Assembly (NCBI RefSeq): GCF_013912065.1
Contig: NZ_JACESA010000002.1
Span: 232,475-296,474 of the forward strand
Direction: 5' to 3'
Source of the DNA: Brevundimonas sp.
GTDB lineage: Bacteria; Pseudomonadota; Alphaproteobacteria; Caulobacterales; Caulobacteraceae
Length of the DNA stretch: 64,000 bases
Positions within the stretch are counted from its first letter, which is position 1; the number at the start of each line of letters is the position of its first letter. Positions 24,090 to 31,521 of this stretch are shown in pieces. The notes beneath the pieces are model-generated. The model was not told the origin of the DNA, did no database searches, and was given only the letters and a program-made list of their open reading frames with translations. A program made the translations under genes and the position numbers.

Positions 24090-24102
24090 TTGTGCGATGC
24101 AA
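24090..24102 (+). promoter_or_regulatory. 13-mer shared with the nirB leader (copy 1)
   Basis: TTGTGCGATGCAA occurs here and again at 31299-31311, in both cases at the upstream end of a leader that precedes a nitrate-assimilation operon. It is likely a promoter or activator element (possibly nitrogen control). I cannot match it to a known consensus. Confidence 0.55.
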
Positions 24103-24153
24103 CATTCCATGCCAGCAATGTCGGGCGGCGTCCTAAAGCGCTGCGCGTAACGG

Positions 24154-24180
24154 GGCGTCCTCAATGAGGGGAGACGCGCC
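24154..24180 (+). promoter_or_regulatory. ANTAR-type hexaloop hairpin in the nrtA leader
   Basis: The hairpin has stem GGCGTC/GAC-GC(G)CC plus CTC/GGG with a single bulged A, and the six-base loop AATGAG (24163-24168). A at loop position 1 and G at position 4 are the features recognised by ANTAR RNA-binding proteins such as NasT. NasT is encoded in the operon that follows. A possible upstream hairpin lies at 24125-24144 (GCGGCG/CGCTGC), but its loop does not match the rule. Confidence 0.65.
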
Positions 24181-24205
24181 GGACATTCAGCAGATTTCGG
24201 CAATG

Positions 24206-24250
24206 AAGCCGCCCGGGGCGCTCTGACATGAGCGTGTCGAGGCGGCTTTC
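24206..24250 (+). terminator. Leader terminator-like hairpin upstream of nrtA
   Basis: Arms AAGCCGCC (24206-24213) and GGCGGCTT (24241-24248) pair perfectly, and an inner stem CGCTC/GAGCG closes a six-base loop. The T-run after it is short (TTTC). It ends 53 bp before nrtA. It looks like the attenuator that NasT antitermination would overcome. Confidence 0.65.
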
Positions 24251-24302
24251 GTGCGTCCGCGATCCGCACCGGGTTTGAACAAGCCACCAAACATGGCGGG
24301 GG

Positions 24303-25721
24303 ATGAAGGTGATGGACAAGCGCAGATTCCTGATGGCCGGCGGCGCGCTGCTGGCCGGCGCCGCAGCGGGCCTCGCCGGATGTGGCGAGAGCGAGCCGCG
24401 TTCGAACGGCGCCACGACGCCGGCGGGGGCGGTCGAAAAGCCCAACCTCAAACTCGGCTTCATCAAGCTGACGGATATGGCGCCCCTGGCGATCGCCAAG
24501 GAAAAGGGCTTCTTTCTTGAGGAGGGCCTGAACGTCGCCCTTGAACCTCAGGCCAACTGGAAGGTCCTGCTGGACGGCGTGATCGGCGGTCAGTTGGACG
24601 CCGCCCACATGCTGGCGGGGCAGCCGATCGCGGCGACCATCGGTCTGGGCACCAAGGCCGACCTGATCGCGCCGCTCAGCCTGGACCTGAATGGAAACGC
24701 CATCACGGTGTCGAACCGGATCTGGGCGCAGATCGCGCCGACCCTGCCCAAGGGCGCCGACGGCAAGCCCTTGCATCCGATCTCGGCCGCCGTCCTGAAG
24801 CCGGTCGTCGAGCGTTTCCGGTCCGAGGGGCGTCCGCTCAAGTTCGGCATGGTCTTCCCGGTCTCCACCCACAATTACGAGCTTCGCTATTGGCTGGCGG
24901 CCGGCGGGATCCATCCCGGCTTCTATCTGCCGCGCGACGTGGCGGGCACGACCGGCGCGGACATCCAGCTGTCGGTCACGCCGCCGCCCCAGATGCCCGC
25001 CACCCTCGAAGCCGGCACCATCGAGGGCTATAGCGTCGGCGAGCCTTGGAACCAGGCGGCCGTCAAGAAGAAGATCGGCGTGCCCCTCATCGCCGATCAC
25101 GACATCTGGCCCCGCAATCCCGAGAAGGTCCTGGGCATGACCCGGGCCTTCGCCGAGACCTATCCCGCCACCACCACCGCCCTGATCCGCGCCCTGATCA
25201 AGGCCCAGCAGTGGCTGGACGCCGACCAGGGCGCCAATCGCCCGGAGGCGGTGCAGATCCTGGCCCGCTCCAACTATGTCGGGGCCGACGCCGACGTGAT
25301 CGCCGCCTCCATGACGGGGCGGTTCACCTATGCGCCCGGCGATGTCCGCCCCGCCCCGGAGTTCAACATCTTCTTCGGAAGCTTCGCCGGCTATCCGTTC
25401 GCTTCCGACGCGGTCTGGCAACTGACTCAGATGCGCCGGTGGGGCCAGATCGCCGAGGATCGTCCCGACGCCTGGTACCTGGAAACCGCTCAGGCGGTCT
25501 ATCGCGCCGACCTCTATCTGGCCGCCGCGCGCGCGCTGGTCGCCGAGGGGGTGATCCCGGCCGAGTCCGTCCCGGAGACGGACGGCTTCAAAGAGGTGCA
25601 GACCGGCTTCATCGACGGCGTCGCCTACGACGGGCGCGCGCCCAACGCCTATCTGGCCAAGTTCGCCATCGGTCTGAAACAGGGTCAGCGGGTCGCCGCC
25701 TCCGGCGTCTCGCCGGCCTGA
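24303..25721 (+). CDS. nrtA: Nitrate/nitrite ABC transporter substrate-binding lipoprotein
   Basis: The 472-residue protein starts with MDKRRFLMAGGALLAG...LAGC, a twin-arginine-like signal with a lipobox Cys near residue 35, so it is a periplasmic lipoprotein. The body is NrtA/CmpA family: LGFIKLTDMAPLAIAKEKGFF, NWKVLLDGVIGGQLDAAHML and GEPWNQAAV. It binds nitrate (or nitrite) for the NrtB/NrtCD transporter. It opens the nrt-siroheme-nasTS operon. A second start three codons on (MDKRR) is possible. Its cytosolic relative NasS is encoded at 30144. Confidence 0.93.
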   Translation: MKVMDKRRFLMAGGALLAGAAAGLAGCGESEPRSNGATTPAGAVEKPNLKLGFIKLTDMAPLAIAKEKGFFLEEGLNVALEPQANWKVLLDGVIGGQLDAAHMLAGQPIAATIGLGTKADLIAPLSLDLNGNAITVSNRIWAQIAPTLPKGADGKPLHPISAAVLKPVVERFRSEGRPLKFGMVFPVSTHNYELRYWLAAGGIHPGFYLPRDVAGTTGADIQLSVTPPPQMPATLEAGTIEGYSVGEPWNQAAVKKKIGVPLIADHDIWPRNPEKVLGMTRAFAETYPATTTALIRALIKAQQWLDADQGANRPEAVQILARSNYVGADADVIAASMTGRFTYAPGDVRPAPEFNIFFGSFAGYPFASDAVWQLTQMRRWGQIAEDRPDAWYLETAQAVYRADLYLAAARALVAEGVIPAESVPETDGFKEVQTGFIDGVAYDGRAPNAYLAKFAIGLKQGQRVAASGVSPA

Positions 25722-25743
25722 TCGCGCAAAGGGGAGAAGATTG

Positions 25744-26841
25744 ATGCTGACGAACCAGGTCGCGCCCGACGGTGAAACGCCCGCCAAGGTCATCGGTCGC
25801 ATACCGTCCGAGACGGCGCCGCGTCGGACGCCGTCCGAGGACGCCGCGTCCGACACCCGTTCGGCGTCGGAGGAGGGGAGAGCGTCCAGGCTCGTCCGTT
25901 TCGCCGCCGGGCTTGGAGTCAAGCTGGGGGCCAGATTGCGCGCCCTGGTTCCGCCCCTGGCGGGCATCGGGATTTTCATCCTGTTGTGGGCCATGGCGGC
26001 TCCTATGGTGAAGACCTCGTTGGGCGCCCTTCCCGGGCCCGTGGCGGTCGCGGCGCAGGGCGTCGCCCTGGCCGAGGAGTGGCAGGCCGGCCAGGCCGAT
26101 CGGGCCGCCTTCTATGCGGCCCAGTCCGAGCGTAATGCCGGACTGGAAGCCGCCGGACGGGGGGGCGAGGTTCGCGATTTCCGTTACGCCGGATCGCCCA
26201 GTTTCATCGATCAGATCTTCACCTCCCTGTTCACGGTGGCCTTCGGGTTCGGCTTGGCGACGGTGGTCGCCGTGCCGCTCGGCCTGGTCTGCGGCCTATC
26301 CAAGGGGTTCAACGCCGCCTTCAATCCCCTGGTGCAGATCTTCAAGCCGATCAGTCCGCTGGCCTGGCTGCCGATCGTGACCATGGTGGTGTCGGCGACC
26401 ATGACCCGCCCGGATCCGGCCCTGCCCAAGAGCTTCGTCATTTCGGCGGTCGTGGTGATGCTGTGTTCGCTGTGGCCGACCCTGATCAATACGGCCGTCG
26501 GCGCCGCCTCGATCGACCGGGATCTGCTCAATGTCGGACGGGTGCTTCGCCTCAGCCCCTTCGCCCGGCTGAGACGCCTGATCCTGCCTTCGGCCCTGCC
26601 CTATATCTTCACGGGCATGCGGCTGTCGCTGGGCGTCGGCTGGATGGTGTTGATCGCCGCTGAGATGCTGGCGCAGAACCCCGGACTGGGCAAGTTCGTA
26701 TGGGACGAGTTCCAGAACGGCAGCGAGCAGTCGCTGGCCCGCATCATGTTCGCGGTCATCGTCATCGGCCTGATCGGCTTCTTGCTGGATCGGTTGATGA
26801 TGGCCCTGCAAGCCCTCGCCTCGCGGAACCACGCCAAATGA
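25744..26841 (+). CDS. nrtB: Nitrate ABC transporter permease
   Basis: The 365-residue inner-membrane protein has about six helices and the permease EAA-like region RVLRLSPFARLRRLILPSALPYIFTG. A long N-terminal cytoplasmic extension of about 60 residues rich in Ser, Glu and Arg precedes the first helix, longer than in typical NrtB. A large loop (about residues 100-145) follows helix 1. The gene lies 22 bp after nrtA and overlaps nrtCD by ATGA. A TTG codon precedes the ATG I chose. Confidence 0.92.
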   Translation: MLTNQVAPDGETPAKVIGRIPSETAPRRTPSEDAASDTRSASEEGRASRLVRFAAGLGVKLGARLRALVPPLAGIGIFILLWAMAAPMVKTSLGALPGPVAVAAQGVALAEEWQAGQADRAAFYAAQSERNAGLEAAGRGGEVRDFRYAGSPSFIDQIFTSLFTVAFGFGLATVVAVPLGLVCGLSKGFNAAFNPLVQIFKPISPLAWLPIVTMVVSATMTRPDPALPKSFVISAVVVMLCSLWPTLINTAVGAASIDRDLLNVGRVLRLSPFARLRRLILPSALPYIFTGMRLSLGVGWMVLIAAEMLAQNPGLGKFVWDEFQNGSEQSLARIMFAVIVIGLIGFLLDRLMMALQALASRNHAK

Positions 26842-28523
26842 GCGCGCCGATCCTGTCCTTGCGGGGACTGAGCAAATCCTATCTGGGGGCCGACGGTATA
26901 CGCACCGACGTCCTGTCCGGCGTGGAACTGGACGTTCAGGAAGGCGAGTTCGTCGCCGTTCTCGGCTTCTCGGGCGCGGGCAAGACGACCCTGGTGTCCG
27001 CCATCGCCGGGCTGATCGAGGCGGACAGCGGCGACATCCTGATCAAGGGCCGGCCCTGCGCCGGCCCCGGACCGGATCGCGGGGTCGTCTTTCAGAGCTA
27101 TTCGCTGTTTCCCTGGCTGACTGTGGAACAGAATGTCAGGCTGGCGGTCGACGCCGTTCACCTGACGATGCCCAAGACGGAGCGGGTCGAACTGGTGCGC
27201 GCGACGGTCGCCCTGGTGGGACTGGCCCATGCGCTGGATCGCAAGCCGGCGCAGTTGTCGGGCGGCATGCGCCAACGCGTGGCGGTGGCGCGGGCTCTGG
27301 CGACAAAACCCGAGATCCTGCTGCTGGACGAACCCCTGTCGGCGCTGGACGCCCTGACCCGCGCCAAGCTCCAGGACGAGATCGAGCGGATCCGGCGCCA
27401 GGAGAAACGCACCATCGTCCTGGTGACCAACGACGTGGACGAGGCCCTGTTGCTGGCCGACCGGGTCGCGGTCCTGACGCCGGCGCCCCACGCCCATATC
27501 GGCCGAATCTTCGAGGTGGCCCTGGCGCGGCCGCGGGACCGCACCGAGCTGAACCATGACGAGGCCTATAAGACGCTGAGAAACGAGATCGTCGGCTATC
27601 TGGGGCGTCTCGCCGGCGGGGCGCGCGAGGCGGCGGCTTCGAACGTGATCGACCTGCCGACGGTGGCGCCGCTCGATCTCTTGGCGCCGCCCAAGGCCTA
27701 TCAGGACGCCGCCTATAGTCCGATCCATCGCCGCTATCTCGAGTTCTACAACCTGTCCAAGGTCTATCCGACGCCCAAGGGCCCGCTGACGGTGGTCGAG
27801 AAGGTCAATCTGCTGATGGACCGCGGCGAGTTCATCTCGCTGATCGGGCATTCGGGGTGCGGCAAGTCCACGGTTCTGACCATGGCCGCCGGTCTCAATC
27901 CGATCTCTGACGGCGGCATCGTGTTGAACGGTCGGGAGATCGAGATCGCGGGACCGGACAAGGCGGTGGTGTTCCAATCGCCGTCCCTGATGCCCTGGTT
28001 GACGGCGCGCCAGAACGTGGCCCTGGGGGTCGAGCGTGTCTATCCCCACGCCACCCGCGCCGAGAGAGCCGACATCGTCGCCTATTATCTGGAACGGGTC
28101 GGCCTGGGCGACGCCATGAACAAGATGGCCGCCGATATGTCCAACGGCATGCGCCAGAGGGTGGGCATCGCCCGCGCCTTCGCCCTGTCGCCCCGACTGC
28201 TGCTGCTGGACGAGCCGTTCGGCATGCTGGACAGCCTGACGCGCTGGGATCTGCAGGACGTGCTGGTCGAGGTCTGGAACCGCACCAAGGTCACGACCGT
28301 CATGGTCACTCATGACGTGGACGAGGCGATCCTGCTGGCTGATCGGGTGGTGATGATGACCAACGGGCCGAACGCCACCATCGGCAAGGTGCTGGAGGTC
28401 GATCTGCCGCGTCCGCGCGACCGCCGCGCCCTGCTGGATCATCCGCAATTCTACGCCTATCGTGAGGAAGTGCTTCAGTTCCTGGCGGACTACGAGCACG
28501 GCGCTCACGCCGACGCCGCCTGA
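26838..28523 (+). CDS. nrtCD: Nitrate ABC transporter, two fused ATPase domains
   Basis: The 561-residue protein contains two complete ABC ATPase domains in tandem. The first has Walker A GFSGAGKTT, signature LSGGMRQRVAVARAL and Walker B EILLLDEPLSALD. The second has GHSGCGKST, signature MSNGMRQRVGIARAF and LLLLDEPFGMLD. In cyanobacteria these are two proteins, NrtC (with a NrtA-like tail) and NrtD. Here they are fused with no NrtA-like tail. It powers nitrate uptake with NrtB. The ATG at 26838 overlaps the nrtB stop, and the end overlaps the next gene by one base (TGATG). Longer frames upstream are shadow. Confidence 0.93.
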   Translation: MSAPILSLRGLSKSYLGADGIRTDVLSGVELDVQEGEFVAVLGFSGAGKTTLVSAIAGLIEADSGDILIKGRPCAGPGPDRGVVFQSYSLFPWLTVEQNVRLAVDAVHLTMPKTERVELVRATVALVGLAHALDRKPAQLSGGMRQRVAVARALATKPEILLLDEPLSALDALTRAKLQDEIERIRRQEKRTIVLVTNDVDEALLLADRVAVLTPAPHAHIGRIFEVALARPRDRTELNHDEAYKTLRNEIVGYLGRLAGGAREAAASNVIDLPTVAPLDLLAPPKAYQDAAYSPIHRRYLEFYNLSKVYPTPKGPLTVVEKVNLLMDRGEFISLIGHSGCGKSTVLTMAAGLNPISDGGIVLNGREIEIAGPDKAVVFQSPSLMPWLTARQNVALGVERVYPHATRAERADIVAYYLERVGLGDAMNKMAADMSNGMRQRVGIARAFALSPRLLLLDEPFGMLDSLTRWDLQDVLVEVWNRTKVTTVMVTHDVDEAILLADRVVMMTNGPNATIGKVLEVDLPRPRDRRALLDHPQFYAYREEVLQFLADYEHGAHADAA

Positions 28524-29515
28524 TGCGGGTCTTTCTGGCCGGCATACCCTTGCATGACGCGCTTGTCGTCGTGGTCGGCGACGGGGAGGCGGCGCTGGCG
28601 AAACTGCGGCTGTTCGTCGGCTCGCCCGCCCGACTGGTCTGGTTCACCCCCGGCGGCCCCCCTGACGGGGATCGCCGGCCGGCGAACGCGCCCACGCCCA
28701 GGGCTCGCGCGCCGACGCGGGCGGATTTTCAGGAGGCGCGGCTGGTCTTCATCGCTCTGGAGCAGGAGGAGGAGGCCGAGGCGGTCGCCCGCGATGCGCG
28801 GGCGGCGGGCGCCCAGGTCAATGTGGTGGACCGGCCGGCCTTGAGCGATTTCCAGACGCCGGCCCTGATCGACCGGGATACGATCGTCGTCGCCATCGCG
28901 ACCGGCGGCGCCGCGCCGATCCTGGCGCGGGACCTGCGCAGCCGTATCGAAGCCATACTGCCCCAAGCGCTCGGCCCCCTCGCCGAGATCGCCGGCGAGA
29001 TTCGTGACCAGGTCAAGACGGGCATTCCGGACTTCATGGCGCGGCGACGGTTCTGGGAACGGGCGTTTCGCGGTCTGGCCGTTGATCTGGTCGGACAAGG
29101 GCGGATATCGGCCGCCCGCGCCGAGATGATGCGGCTTATAGAGGCGGCGGCGCCGGAGGCGGGGAGTCTGTATGGTCTGGGGGCCGGATCGGGCGATCCG
29201 GAACTTTTGACGCTCAAGGCGCTGCGGATCATGCAGGACGCCGATGTCATCCTTTACGACCCGGAGGTCTCGGAGCTCGTCCTGGCGCGGGCGCGACGTG
29301 ATGCGCCTCGGCGAAACCTGGCGGACGCCGGCCCCGCCGAAGCCTGCCGTCTGATGGTCGAACATTGGACTCAAGGCGAACGCGTCGTGAGACTGTATGC
29401 CGGCAATCCTGCGGCGTCTGAGCGGGCGAGGCGCGAGCAGGATGCCCTGAATGCAACAGGTTGCGAAATGATCGTCGTCCCGGTCGCGCTCGACGCGGCC
29501 CGTCTAGACTCTTGA
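28523..29515 (+). CDS. Siroheme synthase: precorrin-2 dehydrogenase/ferrochelatase with a truncated methyltransferase domain
   Basis: The 330-residue protein has an N-terminal NAD-binding dehydrogenase domain (VVVVGDGEAALAKLRLF; IATGGAAPILARDLRSRIE) and the central CysG dimer domain (RFWERAFRG). These oxidise precorrin-2 and insert iron to make siroheme. The C-terminal part starts like a uroporphyrinogen methyltransferase (LYGLGAGSGDPELLTLKALRIMQDADVILYD) but is only about 120 residues, with the central catalytic blocks missing. It is likely inactive as a methyltransferase, which would explain the separate cobA at 36930. Siroheme is needed by NirB. The gene overlaps nrtCD by one base. Confidence 0.85.
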   Translation: MRVFLAGIPLHDALVVVVGDGEAALAKLRLFVGSPARLVWFTPGGPPDGDRRPANAPTPRARAPTRADFQEARLVFIALEQEEEAEAVARDARAAGAQVNVVDRPALSDFQTPALIDRDTIVVAIATGGAAPILARDLRSRIEAILPQALGPLAEIAGEIRDQVKTGIPDFMARRRFWERAFRGLAVDLVGQGRISAARAEMMRLIEAAAPEAGSLYGLGAGSGDPELLTLKALRIMQDADVILYDPEVSELVLARARRDAPRRNLADAGPAEACRLMVEHWTQGERVVRLYAGNPAASERARREQDALNATGCEMIVVPVALDAARLDS

Positions 29516-29553
29516 CGGAGGGCGCCGCTTACTCGCGTCGGGGAACATCACAA

Positions 29554-30147
29554 TTGCGTATCGCCATCGTCGACGACACCGGCCTGCGCGCGACCATCCT
29601 GAAAGAGGGGCTGGCCGAGGCGGGCTACATCGATATCGAGGTCGTGGCGCCCCACGGCGGTTTCGTCGCGCGTCTGGAACGGATGGCGCCCGACATCGTG
29701 CTGATGGATCTGGGCGATCCCAGCCGCGACACGCTCGAGGAAATGCTGACCGTCAGCCGCGCCCTGGCTCGACCCATCGCCATGTTCGTCGACCGGTCGG
29801 ACGATGCGATGATCGGCGCCGCCATTGACGCAGGGGTATCGGCCTATGTCGTCGATGGTCTCAGGAAGGAAAGGGTGAAGCCGATCCTGGAGCTGGCGAT
29901 CCGCCGGTTCAACGCCTTCAACATCCTGAGGGCGGAGCGGGACGACGCGGTCACGGCCCTGGCCGACCGCAAGACCATCGATAAGGCCAAGACCCTGCTG
30001 ATGCAGGGTCGCGGTCTGTCCGAGCCCGACGCCCACGCCTTGCTGCGCTCCACCGCCATGAACCAGAGCCGCCGCATCGTCGAGGTTGCCGAAGCCTTGA
30101 TCACCGCCTACGCCCTGATCGACCCACCCAAGGGAACCGGACGATGA
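29554..30147 (+). CDS. nasT: NasT, ANTAR-domain transcription antiterminator
   Basis: The 197-residue protein (TTG start at 29554 after GGGAA) has a receiver-like domain (RIAIVDDTGLRATIL, DIVLMDLGDPSRD) and a C-terminal ANTAR RNA-binding domain (DRKTIDKAKTLLMQGRGLSEPDAHALLRSTAM). In Azotobacter and Paracoccus NasT binds hexaloop hairpins in leader RNA and prevents termination in nas operons. Its sensor NasS follows and overlaps by ATGA. Candidate targets are the two leaders at 24154-24250 and 31357-31506. Confidence 0.92.
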   Translation: MRIAIVDDTGLRATILKEGLAEAGYIDIEVVAPHGGFVARLERMAPDIVLMDLGDPSRDTLEEMLTVSRALARPIAMFVDRSDDAMIGAAIDAGVSAYVVDGLRKERVKPILELAIRRFNAFNILRAERDDAVTALADRKTIDKAKTLLMQGRGLSEPDAHALLRSTAMNQSRRIVEVAEALITAYALIDPPKGTGR

Positions 30148-31280
30148 CGCCGCTTTCAATCGCCTTTCTGCCCCTGACCGACAGCGCGGTGCTGGTCGCG
30201 GCCAAGGAGATGGGTTTCGCGGAAGCGGCCGGGCTGGACCTGACGCTGGTCCGCAACACCTCCTGGGCCACAGTTCGAGACCGTCTGGTCTACGGCCAGG
30301 TTCAGGCGGCGCACATGTTGGCGCCTCTGGCCGTGGCGGTGACCTTGGGGCTCAGCCAACAGCCGACCCGGCTGGTGGCGCCCTTCCGGCTGGGGATGAA
30401 CGGCAACGCCTTGACCCTGTCGCATGAGTTCGCCGCAGCCCTGGACCCGGTGCTGGCGCATCGGGTCGAGGATCCTGTCGCGACCGCCCATGACTTCGCT
30501 TCGGCCATCGGCATGCACCGTCGCAAGCCGATCATTGGCGTGGTTCATCGGTTTTCCAGCCACGCCCTCATGCTGCGCTACTGGCTGGCGTTCGCGGGGG
30601 TGGATCCCGATCGGGACTTGACCCTGCGGGTGGCGCCGCCGTCCTTGATGGTGGAGGCGTTGCGGACCGGCGAGATCGACGGCTTCATGGCGGGCGAACC
30701 CTGGAGCAGTCTCGCCGTGGACGAAGGCCTGGGCCAGATCGCCGCCTTCGGATCACGGCTCTGGCGCCGGGGGGTGGAAAAGGTCCTGGCCGCGCGCGCC
30801 GACTGGGCCGAGGCCAATCCGGAGGTTCTGAACCGGCTCTTGATCGCCTTGGACCGCTCCGCCGCCTGGTGCGACGCGCCGGAAAATCGCCCCGCCCTGG
30901 CCCGACTGCTGGCGGCGCCCAATTATGTGAACCAGTCGGCGGCGGTGATCGAGCGCGCCTTGGCCGGGCGACTGGTGCTCGGCCAGGGGGAAGCGCCCGT
31001 GGCCGAGGCGGACTTCCTCATGCTGCACCGCGAAGCCGCCACCGCGCCGGCGATCGATCATGGCCTGTGGATCTACTCGCAGTTCGTGCGTTGGGGCATG
31101 ATCGAGGCGTCCGAAACGGCGCGCGCGGCCTCTGCGGCCGTCTTCCGTCCGGACCTGTATCGTCGCGCCGTTCCAGGCGGGGACGGGGCCGGAGCGGTCG
31201 GGAACTTCTTCGACGGCCGGCCCTTCGATCCCGACCGGATCGAGGCCTATGTCGAAAGCTTCGCCGAGGCCGCCGCCTGA
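30144..31280 (+). CDS. nasS: NasS, cytoplasmic nitrate/nitrite sensor (NrtA-like)
   Basis: The 378-residue protein is homologous to NrtA (FLPLTDSAVLVAAKEMGF, GQVQAAHMLAPLAVAV, FMAGEPWSSLAV) but lacks a signal peptide, so it stays in the cytoplasm. NasS binds NasT and releases it when nitrate or nitrite is present, allowing antitermination. The ATG overlaps the nasT stop. It ends the operon just before the nirB leader. Confidence 0.92.
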   Translation: MTPLSIAFLPLTDSAVLVAAKEMGFAEAAGLDLTLVRNTSWATVRDRLVYGQVQAAHMLAPLAVAVTLGLSQQPTRLVAPFRLGMNGNALTLSHEFAAALDPVLAHRVEDPVATAHDFASAIGMHRRKPIIGVVHRFSSHALMLRYWLAFAGVDPDRDLTLRVAPPSLMVEALRTGEIDGFMAGEPWSSLAVDEGLGQIAAFGSRLWRRGVEKVLAARADWAEANPEVLNRLLIALDRSAAWCDAPENRPALARLLAAPNYVNQSAAVIERALAGRLVLGQGEAPVAEADFLMLHREAATAPAIDHGLWIYSQFVRWGMIEASETARAASAAVFRPDLYRRAVPGGDGAGAVGNFFDGRPFDPDRIEAYVESFAEAAA

Positions 31281-31298
31281 TCGCGGACAAAAACCTCT

Positions 31299-31311
31299 TT
31301 GTGCGATGCAA
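31299..31311 (+). promoter_or_regulatory. 13-mer shared with the nrtA leader (copy 2)
   Basis: TTGTGCGATGCAA is identical to the copy at 24090-24102. It lies 18 bp after the nasS stop and about 46 bp before the first leader hairpin. Confidence 0.55.
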
Positions 31312-31356
31312 AATGACCCCTTGCCGAGCAGGGAGAAACGAGTCAACCTCATCGAA

Positions 31357-31376
31357 CTGAGGCAAGGACGCCTCGG
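31357..31376 (+). promoter_or_regulatory. First ANTAR-type hairpin in the nirB leader
   Basis: CTGAGGC pairs with GCCTCGG (one T-G wobble), leaving the six-base loop AAGGAC at 31364-31369. A at position 1 and G at position 4 fit the rule for NasT/NasR-type antiterminator RNAs. Confidence 0.7.
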
Positions 31377-31383
31377 ATTGGTC

Positions 31384-31408
31384 GGAACCCTCCATCGATG
31401 GGGAGTCC
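31384..31408 (+). promoter_or_regulatory. Second ANTAR-type hairpin in the nirB leader
   Basis: GGA/TCC and CTCC/GG-AG segments close the six-base loop ATCGAT (31394-31399), with bulged bases between. A at position 1 and G at position 4 again fit. It follows the first hairpin by seven bases, giving the tandem layout of ANTAR RNA targets. Confidence 0.6.
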
Positions 31409-31455
31409 CGGTTTTCGCGCCCTGACCGGATCGGTGGGGGTGATCGAGATTTGGC

Positions 31456-31506
31456 AAAGCCGCCATGCAGGCGCTGGGAAACCAGCGTCTGCATGGCGGC
31501 TTTTTT
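31456..31506 (+). terminator. Strong intrinsic terminator in the nirB leader (attenuator)
   Basis: A stem of about 22 bp (GCCGCCATGCAGGCGCTGG with its complement) is capped by the tetraloop GAAA and followed by six T. It ends 16 bp before the nirB ATG. Transcription should stop here unless NasT acts. Confidence 0.88.
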
Positions 31507-31521
31507 CGTTTGGGGCGTCGA

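Noticed and set aside
24090-24102. The 13-mer as an FNR-type box
   Set aside because: Arms TTGTG and TGCAA are 3 bp apart, not 4, and do not match TTGA or TTGCG half-sites.
23928-25994. 688-codon minus-strand frame over nrtA
   Set aside because: Gly/Arg/Asp-rich antisense of nrtA, no domain; nrtA is clear.
26601-28508. 635-codon minus-strand frame over nrtCD
   Set aside because: His/Gln-rich antisense shadow of two well-conserved ATPase domains.
31465-31521. Earlier nirB start at 31465
   Set aside because: That start lies inside the leader terminator stem and has no conserved residues.
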